A DNA stretch of 41,821 bases from Algoriphagus aquimarinus (lineage in GTDB: Bacteria; Bacteroidota; Bacteroidia; Cytophagales; Cyclobacteriaceae): contig NZ_FOKK01000008.1 of assembly GCF_900112005.1 (NCBI RefSeq), positions 1-41,821 of the forward strand. Direction: 5' to 3'. How positions within the stretch are numbered: the stretch's first letter is position 1; every line of letters starts with the position of its first letter. Shown piece after piece: positions 6,614 to 15,700 of the stretch. Both the position numbers and the translations under genes were made by a program. The notes beneath the pieces were generated by a model. The model did not search any database, had not been told where the DNA came from, and saw nothing but the letters and a program-made list of their open reading frames with translations.

Positions 6614-8167
6614 ATGGAAAGGTATGAATTGGACCCACAGGTTCTAAAAACCCTTTTTGGTCTTGAAGGTAAAGTTGGTGATGCAGCTTTTGAAAAGCTT
6701 GTACCATTTTTGGACCTGCGACAGGCTAAAAGAAAAATTATTATTCGTGATGCAGGTGCAGTGGAAAATGAATCCAGGTTTCTTGTTGAAGGTTTGATAG
6801 GGATGTACTACACAGGGAAATTGTCCCGACTATACTTTCCTGGCGATGTCTTTATGGACTTCGAATCATACCAGACGCAGATTCCCAGCAAATATCATTT
6901 CAAAGCACTTGGCGATTCCGTTTACATCAGTCTTTCTTATCTCAACGAGGAGCTATTGCTTAAGGAAATCCCAGATTTTACGGATTTTTCTAAATCCCAG
7001 ATAGCAAAAGTGCGAAATGCTGATTTTGAGTGGCATGCGTTTACTCAAATGAATTATCGGGATAAAATCCGAGTAATAGAGGAGAAATTTCCTTCTTTCA
7101 AATATGACCTAACCAATAAGGAGAAAGCAAGTTTGCTGGGAGTTAGTTACGCCACCGCTGCTCGTATAAAGTCGTTTCCTAAAATTAGGAAGGTTAGTAG
7201 AGAAAATAAGCAACTTGAAAAATTGCTTAATTATCCTTTTCCAGCCTATGTTCACAACGATGCAGCAGAGATTGAAGACCTGTCGGTGTCATGGGCGATC
7301 AACTTCCATTCGATTTTTAGGAATAATGAAGAAGTAGATTATTACAAAAAACAAAAGCTTAGCTATTTATCTTCCAGTCTTTATCCTGAAATTGATTTTG
7401 AGAGAGGGGTTTGGATTTCGAAGCTATACCTATGGCTGTTCTATCTGGATGATATAACTGATAGTTTGCCGGTAGGACAAAAAGTGAACTTTTGGAGCTA
7501 TCTGCTAGATGGAATTGAAGCTATTATCAATGAAAAACAGTTGGAGCACATTCCCTCAAGGATTTTAGTCTATCTAAATGCATTTATGGATCTGGCAAAG
7601 GAATTTAAGGTAATGGTTGCCTATAGTAAAGATCTAATGGATTTGGTATTTTCAGAGGTTCTACTTTATCTCAAATATAACAAGGCCGAATCAGAACATA
7701 AAGATAGAGGTCATCCTCCTACATTGGAAGAATACCGTAATAGCCGTCCATATTTCTCTGGAGGAAATTTAGCCCTCGCACTTTGCTCCTTTGAATCCGT
7801 GGATAAGTTCAAGAGTGATGGAGCTGATTGGCTAGGAACAGAACAGCTAAGACAATTGGGGGCAAGGCTGATCTATCTGTCCAATGACCTGATTTCTTAC
7901 AATAAAGAAGCTTCTCAGGGAGACTTTATGAATATCATTACGCTTTTGATGCATCATAAAAAGATGGATTTTACTACCGCTCAGCAATCAATTCTCGACG
8001 AACATACTGCGGTGCTCGAAGAATTTATGAAACTGGATAGAAATTGGCGAGATGAATTCAGGCCTGAAAACAATGGAATGCTCAAATACCTCAAACAGAT
8101 TAAATATAAGGTAGCAGGTTCCGTCCATTGGTCCCTATCTATTTCGTCTAGATATAAGATGCCCTGA
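6614..8167 (+). CDS. Fusion of Crp/Fnr-type regulator and class I terpene synthase
   Basis: A 517-residue two-part protein. Residues 1-140 form a cNMP-binding-type beta roll of the Bacteroidota Crp/Fnr kind (FLVEGLIGMYYTG; FPGDVF; a Pro-Ser pair near 91). Residues 150-186 form a Crp-like helix-turn-helix (LTNKEKASLLGVSYATAARI). Residues 205-517 form a full class I terpene synthase alpha domain: aspartate-rich DDITD at 279-283, pyrophosphate-sensor Arg378 in RPYFSGG, exactly 46 residues before the NSE triad Asn424/Ser428/Glu432 (NDLISYNKE), and the C-terminal RY pair at 513-514. All residues needed to bind Mg-diphosphate and ionise a prenyl diphosphate are present. The recognition helix has Tyr179-Ala180 where E. 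coli CRP has Arg-Glu, but keeps Arg184. The frame could open at a TTG at 6521; ATG 6614 is preferred because a promoter lies between. No prenyl diphosphate synthase is nearby, so host FPP or GGPP would be used. First gene of a four-gene operon. Confidence 0.88.
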   Translation: MERYELDPQVLKTLFGLEGKVGDAAFEKLVPFLDLRQAKRKIIIRDAGAVENESRFLVEGLIGMYYTGKLSRLYFPGDVFMDFESYQTQIPSKYHFKALGDSVYISLSYLNEELLLKEIPDFTDFSKSQIAKVRNADFEWHAFTQMNYRDKIRVIEEKFPSFKYDLTNKEKASLLGVSYATAARIKSFPKIRKVSRENKQLEKLLNYPFPAYVHNDAAEIEDLSVSWAINFHSIFRNNEEVDYYKKQKLSYLSSSLYPEIDFERGVWISKLYLWLFYLDDITDSLPVGQKVNFWSYLLDGIEAIINEKQLEHIPSRILVYLNAFMDLAKEFKVMVAYSKDLMDLVFSEVLLYLKYNKAESEHKDRGHPPTLEEYRNSRPYFSGGNLALALCSFESVDKFKSDGADWLGTEQLRQLGARLIYLSNDLISYNKEASQGDFMNIITLLMHHKKMDFTTAQQSILDEHTAVLEEFMKLDRNWRDEFRPENNGMLKYLKQIKYKVAGSVHWSLSISSRYKMP

Positions 8168-8190
8168 GCGAGCAATTTAACTAACCTGTT

Positions 8191-9039
8191 ATGAACATTA
8201 TCGAAATTTCAATACAGATACTTTCCAACTTAAAAAGGGAGTTGTCAATTCTGAAGTTAGATGGAGAAAACAAACTTATTCAGTTTGAGTCTGCCTTTCA
8301 TTTGGTGGACAAGGCAATGGATAAGATCAAGCTCTTTATGGACAAGTATGATTTTGTTTCTGAGCAAGAAGAGATAGAATTCTTTAAACATCACATGTCA
8401 AAATTTCTCAAAGAATCTGTGTATTTCTCTGAACTTTTCAATATGGAGTCTATTAAACCAGCTGGACCCGAACATGAAATCAGAAAATTCTACGAAAAGG
8501 AGTTGCTCAGTGTACAGGAGTTTCTCCAAAACAACCAGAATCTTTACAATTACCTGTTGATGAAAAAAGAGAACCAGGATAGGGTGTTTTTCTTAAGGAG
8601 TTCACAGGCACCTGTCTATAAGCCCAATTTATTCTGGCATACGCTGGATACCAGATATTGTACTGTCTATACATTATACTGTGCCAGGATCATGGGCACT
8701 CTTTCACTGGCAGGTTATATTCATGATCAATTACTGATTCTAAATGATGCTCAAGATTCGGTTGGGGAGGATAAAAATCCATCATTGTATTGGACAGGGA
8801 AAAAGACGGATCTGGTGGAATTGGTTTATGCCCTAAAAACATCCAATGTTATTAATTACGGAAATGCCAGTGTTGTAGAATTGGCAACTCTCATGTCGGA
8901 AGTGTTCGGTAAAGAACTGCAGGGTTATTACAGGACTTTCCTGGAAATCAAGTCCAGAAAGAAAAACCGAACTGTATTCCTTGATCATTGCAGAGTCAAT
9001 TTGGAGGCTTATATGGATAGTTTTGAGGCAAAGGAATAA
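8191..9039 (+). CDS. RteC-domain protein, copy 1
   Basis: A 282-residue cytoplasmic protein of the RteC family, named for the regulator that controls excision of the Bacteroides conjugative transposon CTnDOT. Family features are the N-terminal helical part with EEIEFFKHH and SELF, and the C-terminal half with TDLVELVYALKTSNVINYGN, then YYRTFLEIKSRKKNRTVFLD. It starts 23 bases after the terpene synthase fusion stop, so the two are probably co-transcribed. In CTnDOT, RteC acts on excision gene expression; that this copy binds DNA or acts on excision here is inference. The next gene is a paralogue of the same length. Confidence 0.85.
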   Translation: MNIIEISIQILSNLKRELSILKLDGENKLIQFESAFHLVDKAMDKIKLFMDKYDFVSEQEEIEFFKHHMSKFLKESVYFSELFNMESIKPAGPEHEIRKFYEKELLSVQEFLQNNQNLYNYLLMKKENQDRVFFLRSSQAPVYKPNLFWHTLDTRYCTVYTLYCARIMGTLSLAGYIHDQLLILNDAQDSVGEDKNPSLYWTGKKTDLVELVYALKTSNVINYGNASVVELATLMSEVFGKELQGYYRTFLEIKSRKKNRTVFLDHCRVNLEAYMDSFEAKE

Positions 9040-9134
9040 TAATTCATTCTTAATGGACAACAGAGAAGTTGAAAAAAATGAGGCGCTGAATGAGTTGAGA
9101 GGCAGGAGGTGTTTTGGTAATAAACAAGGAGGAT

Positions 9135-9974
9135 ATGAAAGCATTTATAGAAGCGCTTTTTGTGGAGATGGAACAATCACTGAAGGAGGTGTCGAAGGAG
9201 ACTTCCAACGGACTGCAAAAAGCTGAGAGATGTTGTCAGGTGGTCAATGCGATTTTGATCCGATTGAAGGAATTTATGGCAAGCTATACATTCCGTGATG
9301 CTCACGAGGAGATCCAGTTTTTTAAGGAATACAAGCCTTTGCTCTTTAAGGAATTGATTTTCTACTCAGAACTAACTTACATAGAAGCAAAAAAGCCTAT
9401 AGGGAAAAAGGAACAGATCAAAAGTTATTATCCCCATGTGTTGGATCAAATCCAGGAGTTCTTTGTCAGAAACCATCAGCTTTACATTTATTACCAATTG
9501 GGAAAAAGTGATCAGGACGAAAAACTGTTTTTGAGGGATTCCAAGCCCGTCTCGCTTATCCCGGACTATTCCTTTGACTTTGATCCTTCATTTTCCACCA
9601 TCAACAGCAGCAAGCTGGCCAAGATCATGGGGTATGAGAGTCTGACTGATCATATTCGTAAAACAATCTACAGGCTGGAAAAAGGAAGTGATGATGGAGT
9701 AAGTGAGCTTTCCAGTCATGAGTGGACGGATTCAAAATCCGGTCTGATCGAATTGGCGTATGCGCTGCATTCTAGGGGAGCGGTAAATCATGGGAAGAGT
9801 GATGTGAAGGCAATCATTACCCTTATGGAATCACTGTTCAATGTGCAGGTGGGAAACTTCTACCGAACCTTTCAGAGCATGCGGGGAAGGAAAAAGAACA
9901 GAACTATTTTTCTGGATAGTCTCAAGGACAGTCTGGTAAAACGGATGGATGATACCGATATGGGATATCAATAA
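9135..9974 (+). CDS. RteC-domain protein, copy 2
   Basis: A 279-residue paralogue of the preceding gene with the same layout: EEIQFFKEYKPLLFKELIFY and SELT in the N-terminal half, then WTDSKSGLIELAYALHSRGA and FYRTFQSMRGRKKNRTIFLD. The two diverge strongly, so they are not a recent duplication. Start choice: ATG 9135 gives an N-terminus that aligns with copy 1 and follows AAGGAGG (9126-9132) at a very short spacing of 2 bases. A TTG at 9114 follows AGGAGG (9104-9109) at 4 bases and would add seven residues. Both are unusually strong Shine-Dalgarno matches for a group that rarely relies on them. Its role with copy 1 is unknown; heteromers are possible. Confidence 0.85.
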   Translation: MKAFIEALFVEMEQSLKEVSKETSNGLQKAERCCQVVNAILIRLKEFMASYTFRDAHEEIQFFKEYKPLLFKELIFYSELTYIEAKKPIGKKEQIKSYYPHVLDQIQEFFVRNHQLYIYYQLGKSDQDEKLFLRDSKPVSLIPDYSFDFDPSFSTINSSKLAKIMGYESLTDHIRKTIYRLEKGSDDGVSELSSHEWTDSKSGLIELAYALHSRGAVNHGKSDVKAIITLMESLFNVQVGNFYRTFQSMRGRKKNRTIFLDSLKDSLVKRMDDTDMGYQ

Positions 9975-9991
9975 ACAAAAAATCTGATGTT

Positions 9992-10399
9992 ATGATTTTA
10001 GAGGATTTAATAGTGACTGTTTTAGGAGGGGCTCTGGTGCTTTCAGGGTTTGCGATTCGGTATTGGGTGGGTAGGCGACGTTTCGAGCGACGAGGGCTTG
10101 GAGGATTGCAGCATTATTCCAGTTATTCCAAAGCACTTGTTGTTTCTACGATTGAACGAATTGCCAATTTATTGACCATTCCAATGATACTGGGAGGAAT
10201 ATTCCTGTTAATGTTTTGGTGGATGTTTGTTAGAGATAATGCTTTGTCAAGAAATAAAGAAGATGTTAAAAGAAAAACAGAACATAAGACAGATCCCAAA
10301 GCCCACTTCCTTGTTCCGGCGGAAAAGGGCTTTGGTGAAAAGCTGATCAGCCCCATACCAACCGATTCATTCCAGTTGTCCATGAATCGATTTGTATAA
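9992..10399 (+). CDS. Small two-TM protein, unknown function
   Basis: A 135-residue protein starting 17 bases after the second RteC gene and thus probably last in that operon. It has an N-terminal membrane helix (about 6-26), a basic stretch VGRRRFERRGLGGLQHYSSY (27-46), a second membrane helix (about 60-80), and a charged, low-complexity tail. I recall similar small membrane proteins with a YxxRRRFxRRGxxGLQ-like stretch in Bacteroidota mobile elements, often near RteC, but I know of no assigned function. Membrane anchoring of the operon products or sensing at the membrane are possible roles (inference). Confidence 0.65.
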   Translation: MILEDLIVTVLGGALVLSGFAIRYWVGRRRFERRGLGGLQHYSSYSKALVVSTIERIANLLTIPMILGGIFLLMFWWMFVRDNALSRNKEDVKRKTEHKTDPKAHFLVPAEKGFGEKLISPIPTDSFQLSMNRFV

Positions 10400-10825
10400 A
10401 GCAGATTTGAAGACCGGAAAGGTTATTAACCGGTTAAACAAAAAATATTGATGTCTAAAGGAATGTAAAGGCAGAGCAACAATCTTAAAATACATCGAGA
10501 TAGTTTTTTAAGGAACCTGAACTATATTGGTAATAATAGGATTCAACACAGCTTTACAATTACTTATTTACCGAGCAGGATACAGGGAATTAATTATTAT
10601 CAATAAATTTAAAGGATTGCTATTAATGTGAGTAAAACCTTTGAGGATGCCATTCTTGCTATATAAATGGCGTACCCCTATCCCTTGTAATTGGATTAAT
10701 ACTTGTATATTTTTGCGTTCCCAGAACTTTTTTATTCATGTCTCGTATTCTACTCTTTGTAAGGTCAGGATGTCTAAGTTTATCCAAGTACCAACATATC
10801 ACCCTAAGAATACATTAATTTAATA
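10400..10825. other. 426-base gap with a palindrome and a promoter
   Basis: No coding gene is supported; a 60-codon plus frame at 10641-10823 has no family resemblance. The gap holds a perfect 12-bp palindrome, TTAACCGGTTAA at 10426-10437, just after the small membrane protein gene, and a good promoter match at 10684-10715 for the efflux operon. The palindrome lies within 40 bases of the upstream stop codon and lacks a T tract, so it is more like an operator than a terminator. Confidence 0.5.
10684..10715 (+). promoter_or_regulatory. Bacteroidota-type promoter for the efflux-sulfur operon
   Basis: TTG (10684-10686) and TATTTTTG (10708-10715) fit the -33 and -7 elements with 21 bases between. 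The first gene of the operon begins about 110 bases downstream. Confidence 0.4.
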
Positions 10826-11245
10826 GTGATAAAAATTAAAAACAGCGATAGGACTAATGGTTATGGATGGCGTTCCGTTTTCGGTTTAGCTGCTGTTCTT
10901 TTTATTATCCTGTCATCCTGTGGGGTAAAAGCGAGTGTCAAAGATATTTTGGGAGTTCAGCAAAGTACCAAAAAAGAAGATTTCAAGAGAACCGATCATT
11001 CATTTTTGATCACGGAGTCCGCTGATTGTGGTCAAGAAAAAGCTGCAAAAGACCTCGTTATCCAAAATCCTGAGCTAAAGCTTCCATCACACGCTATTGT
11101 TGCTTTCTCATTGGCTACAGTAATTCCCTTACTTTTTGATTTAGACCAAATTACCTCAAGCCCACTGCATCCCTTGTATGGAGACAGTTCCCGTATTAGA
11201 TATTCACTTCCAATTTTTATTCAGCACAATAGACTGATTATTTAG
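10826..11245 (+). CDS. Small lipoprotein-like protein heading the efflux operon
   Basis: A 139-residue protein with GTG start, a basic N-terminus, a hydrophobic stretch and a lipobox-like LSSC at about residues 29-32, suggesting a lipoprotein. A second hydrophobic segment lies at about 89-104, and the protein ends in PIFIQHNRLII. The short hydrophobic C-terminus after a Tyr-Ser-Leu-Pro turn resembles small uncharacterised proteins placed before TolC/RND operons in Bacteroidota (recollection, not checked). It lies 102 bases upstream of the TolC gene. No function can be assigned; a role in metal or substrate sensing at the envelope is possible. Confidence 0.55.
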   Translation: MIKIKNSDRTNGYGWRSVFGLAAVLFIILSSCGVKASVKDILGVQQSTKKEDFKRTDHSFLITESADCGQEKAAKDLVIQNPELKLPSHAIVAFSLATVIPLLFDLDQITSSPLHPLYGDSSRIRYSLPIFIQHNRLII

Positions 11246-11347
11246 GCTACTACTTAGTCCCATTAATTTTTCGGGATTCACCCACTTTCACAGTTCAATA
11301 GACTAAGTAGACGTTAGGGGTTCCCCTGGCAAAGAATTTAAATTAAC

Positions 11348-12724
11348 ATGCTAAAACAAGTTTTGTCAGCTATGCTATGGCTGGCCTTGGCTGCGCATTC
11401 TGTGCAGGGCCAACAAAAATCAATTACCCTTGGTGAATTGTGGCATGAGGTAGAAAAAAACTACCCTGGAGTCAATGCCAGACAATCTTCCATAACTGCC
11501 GCCGAATTCAATGAAAAAGCAATTAAAAGTAACGCCTTGCCACAGGCAAATATTCAGCTCCAGAATACATTTGGCACATTTGAGGGAAGTAATGGTGCAT
11601 TTTTCCCCCAGCCTGGATTTTTCAATGTCAGCGGAAAAGTAGCCCCAACGGAAGGATCTTCTACTTCTACCAATACATTTGGTTCAGCTACGCTCGAATT
11701 TGAGGTGTTTTCCTTTGGAAGGCAACAGACCGAAAACAAAGCTGCTGAAACCCAAACGGCTCGCTACTATGCTGAGAAGGAAGGTTATCTGATCCAACTG
11801 AAAAAGGAGCTCACTGGAAGGTTTGTCCAGGTTCTCTATGCCACTTCCAAATTGAGTTGGGCGGAAAAAAATGCAGATCGACTTAGCGAAGTTCATAAAA
11901 TAGCCGCAGGACTGGCTAGAAGTGGACTGAAGCCAACCGCGGATAGCTTATTGGCGCATACCACCTATATCCAGGCACTTGCAGATGTGGATTATTGGCA
12001 GGGAATCCAAAACGCGTCTGTTCAAAAGCTTGAAGAACTGCATGGGATTCGGGAGATTAATTTTACCAACTCGGGCAGAAGGTTTATAGATCCCAGCCTG
12101 AAGGGTTCGACATCCTTTAGTGAGATAAACAATGACCACCCTTTTCTGGAATATTTTCACTTACAATCCGACTATTCTAAACTTCAAAGTTCCGTCCTGA
12201 AAAAGTCAGCGCTCCCTTCACTTAGGTTTCTGGGCGGATATGCCCTCCGAGGAACTGGGATTAGACCGGATGGCTACGTAAGCGGAAGATGGCAGGATGG
12301 ATTTTCCAATTCAACTAATAATCTGCTGGTCGGGGCAGGTCTAACTTGGAATCTTACCAGTCTTAGGACAAATAAGTTGAAGTCGGATGCCATGTTAATG
12401 GATGCGGAGCGGTTAGTTTATCTACAGAAGCAACAGCTTCAGGCTATGGAAAAGGATCTGAGTGCAGCGAGAGGTCTAATAATTCAACAACGAAAACAAT
12501 TAGTGAAGACACAGCAAGCTGTCAGGCAGGCTGAGGAAGCATACGTAATGTATAAGGCACGATACAGAAGTGGATTGATCTCCCTGACTGAATTACTTCA
12601 AATCCGGATGTATCTGGAGCAGGCAGAATCGGGTCATATAAAAGCAGTTCGTGACTATTGGCTTCAGTTGGCAATAGAGGCTGAGATAACTACTGACTTT
12701 GATTTTTTATTTCACAACCTCTAA
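11348..12724 (+). CDS. TolC-family outer-membrane efflux protein
   Basis: Outer-membrane exit duct of a tripartite RND pump, 458 residues. The signal peptide is about residues 1-21 (MLKQVLSAMLWLALAAHS), followed by ITLGELWHEVEKNYPGVNAR, the usual start of OEP proteins with a short helix and Asn-Pro or Tyr-Pro turn. Two OEP repeats follow, with long coiled-coil helices; the second ends in RYRSGLISLTELLQIRMYLE, the typical YxxGxxSxxELL motif. The RND gene begins 10 bases downstream and the adaptor gene follows, so all three parts are encoded together. Confidence 0.92.
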   Translation: MLKQVLSAMLWLALAAHSVQGQQKSITLGELWHEVEKNYPGVNARQSSITAAEFNEKAIKSNALPQANIQLQNTFGTFEGSNGAFFPQPGFFNVSGKVAPTEGSSTSTNTFGSATLEFEVFSFGRQQTENKAAETQTARYYAEKEGYLIQLKKELTGRFVQVLYATSKLSWAEKNADRLSEVHKIAAGLARSGLKPTADSLLAHTTYIQALADVDYWQGIQNASVQKLEELHGIREINFTNSGRRFIDPSLKGSTSFSEINNDHPFLEYFHLQSDYSKLQSSVLKKSALPSLRFLGGYALRGTGIRPDGYVSGRWQDGFSNSTNNLLVGAGLTWNLTSLRTNKLKSDAMLMDAERLVYLQKQQLQAMEKDLSAARGLIIQQRKQLVKTQQAVRQAEEAYVMYKARYRSGLISLTELLQIRMYLEQAESGHIKAVRDYWLQLAIEAEITTDFDFLFHNL

Positions 12725-12734
12725 AATTTATAAG

Positions 12735-15700
12735 ATGAATCTAATTCGCTTTGCGTTAAGAAGACCCATCGCCATCATGGTTGTCGTGTTGGCTATTGCT
12801 GCCTTTTCATATAATGCTATAAAAAACATAAAAGTCGACATATTTCCTGAGGTAGAACTTCCGGCCTTGTATATAGCCATGCCTTATGGAGGCCTGTCAC
12901 CAGCATATATGGATGGTTTTATGGCCAATGAATTTCAAAAGGTTTTACTCTATGTAAGTGGCATAGAGAATATTGATTTTAAAAGTGTACAGGGACTTAG
13001 TCTCATGAAACTCACCTTCTATCCAGGCACAGATATGGCTCAGGCAGCAGGGGAGGTATCCACCCAGGTTTCCAGAGCAATGGGATTTCTACCTCCCGGG
13101 GCCGTACCTCCAATGGTGGTACGGTTTGACGGCAATTCACTCCCGATAGGCCAATTGGTTTTCGAAAGTCCCCAACGATCTATTACTGAACTGCAGACGA
13201 TGGTAGTCACCAAAATACGTCCCATGTTTGCTACAATTCCCGGAATCACAGCGCCAGCACCTTTTGGAGGAAACGTCAGAACTATTGTAGTCAGTATCGA
13301 CCCACAGGCTATGCAGGCCAACGGATTGAGCCCGGAAGAGATTACGTTGGCCATTACAAAGAACAGCCACCCTTCGCCTGCAGGAAATATTCGAATCGGC
13401 GATGAAAATCTTATGGCTCCAATCAATTCTATAGCTAAAGATCCAGATGAATTTCTGAATATACCAATCAAAAATGTGGAGGGTCGTACCTTATTTATCA
13501 GGGATGTTGCACATGTAAAAGATGCCGCAGATCAGACGGTTGGATTTGCGCTTGTCAACGGAAAACGGTCTGTTTACCTTCCTGTGATCAAAAAGTCGGA
13601 TGCTTCTACCATCGATGCGGTAGAAAATCTTAGATCCGCAATCCCCACACTTAAAGGATTGTTACCGGCGGATGTACAGATGCGTTATGAATTTGATCAA
13701 TCCAAGTATATAGAAAGATCACTTTCTAATCTGATCCATGAGGGAATTTTGGGAGCTCTGTTTACAGGCTTGATGATTCTTCTTTTTCTGGGAGACTCAA
13801 GAGGAGCATTCATTGTTGTGCTGACTATTCCTATAGCCATTTTATCCGCAGTATGCGGCCTCTATTTATTTGGATATACGATCAACATAATGACTCTGAG
13901 TGGATTGGCTCTTTCTATAGGTATACTGGTGGATGAAGCAACGGTCACCATTGAAAATATTCACCAGCATATAGATTTGGGCAAACAAAAGCAGCGGGCA
14001 ATTCTGGATGCCTTGCTGGAAATATCCATACCTAAGCTCCTGATCCTGCTATGTATTCTTGCTGTACTTACTCCGGCACTTATTATGACAGGTATTCCAA
14101 AGGATATGTTTCTGCCTTTATCTGTTGCAGTAGCTTTTGCAATGATCGCTTCTTTTGTAGCCTCCCAGACTTTTGTGCCCATCCTGGCCAACTGGTTGAT
14201 GAAAGGCCATAAGCCAACTAGCGCTACCATTGGAAAAGGACAAAAAACCTTCTTTGCAAAGGTCAAAACCCGCTATACTTTTCTATTGAGAAAGTGGTCC
14301 GGTAATTCCCTTGTGTTATTTCTGGTATATTTTATTGTGGCTGGAGGTATGGTAGTGATTCTCCTAAATGTGATAGGGAAGGACGTCATGCCAGTATCGA
14401 ACAGCAGTGATTTTCAAATTCGGATAGAAGCTCCCCAAGGAAGCAGGCTTGAGAAAACAGAGGCATTGGTCAAGGAAGTAATTGTAGATATCAAAGGGGA
14501 ACTACCTGAGAACGGGCTCGCAATCACATCAGCTTATGTTGGTATGCATCCTGCGGCCACTCCCATTAATCCAATATTTTTATTTACGAATGCTTCGCAC
14601 GAAGCAGTGCTGCAAGTCTCAGTAGATCAAGAATATTATAGTGGTTCGATGGAGGAGTTGAAAGAGCGGATCAGAGCTATAGTATCAGAGAAACACCCTA
14701 ATGCGATGATTAATTTTGAACCCATGGAACTTACCGAAAAAATAATGGGCCAGGGAGCTATGACCCCAATCGAAGTAAAAGTAGGAGCTGCCCAGTTAAA
14801 GATTGCTGCTGAACATGCAGGTAAAATCGAGGCAAACCTAAAGAAAATCCCCTATCTGAGAGATGTTAGAATTGCTGAGCCCTTATCGTATCCCACTTTG
14901 CAGATTGAGGTGGATCGTGAGAAGTTAGCTTTGTTTGATATGACCATGCAGGATGTAACACGTAGTATGGTTACTGCAACTTCCTCCTCCCGGTATACGG
15001 ATAAGAATCTTTGGATAGATCCCCGATCTGGACTTGTCTTTCAATCCCAGGTGCAAATCCCCGAAGAAATAATGAACTCAATAGAAATGTTGCGTTCCAT
15101 TCCTCTTAAAAAAGGAAGTCCAAGACCGGTACTAGAGGATGTGGCTACCATACGTCGAACCTATACTGCTGCCCAAGTTAACCGTAAAGGACCTCATAGA
15201 TATGTTACTCTGATTGCTAACGTCTATGGGATGGATCTTGGAACAGCCTCTGTGGATGTAAAGCAGGCAATTCAAGACGCAGGAACTCCCCCTAAAGGCA
15301 CTTCTATTTGGATAGAGGGGACTTTGAAGCTCCTAGATGATACCCTAAATAGCCTAATTGCAGGTCTGGGAGTTGCGGTGATAGCAATATTTTTGATGCT
15401 CTCTACTTACTATCAATCATTTAGAGTGCCCATTGTTATCCTTTTGGTAATTCCATCTGTTTTCGCCGGAAGTCTAGTGATGCTTTATTTGACCGGAAGT
15501 ACGCTGAATTTACAGTCCTATATGGGTATAATTATGTCCATCGGTGTATCTGTATCCAATGCCGTATTGTTAATCAACCAAGCAGAATATTATAGAAAAC
15601 AAGTAGGATTGACACCTATCCAAGCGGGTAGATCTGCGGGCGCTTCCCGGCTCCGACCGGTATTGATGACTGCTGCAGCTATGCTCGCTGGTATGCTTCC

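Noticed and set aside
6614..10399. A complete terpenoid biosynthetic cluster
   Set aside because: No prenyl diphosphate synthase, P450 or methyltransferase gene is in the window; only the synthase-like fusion is present.
10641..10823. 60-codon plus-strand frame in the gap before the efflux operon
   Set aside because: It contains the predicted promoter and has no recognisable features.
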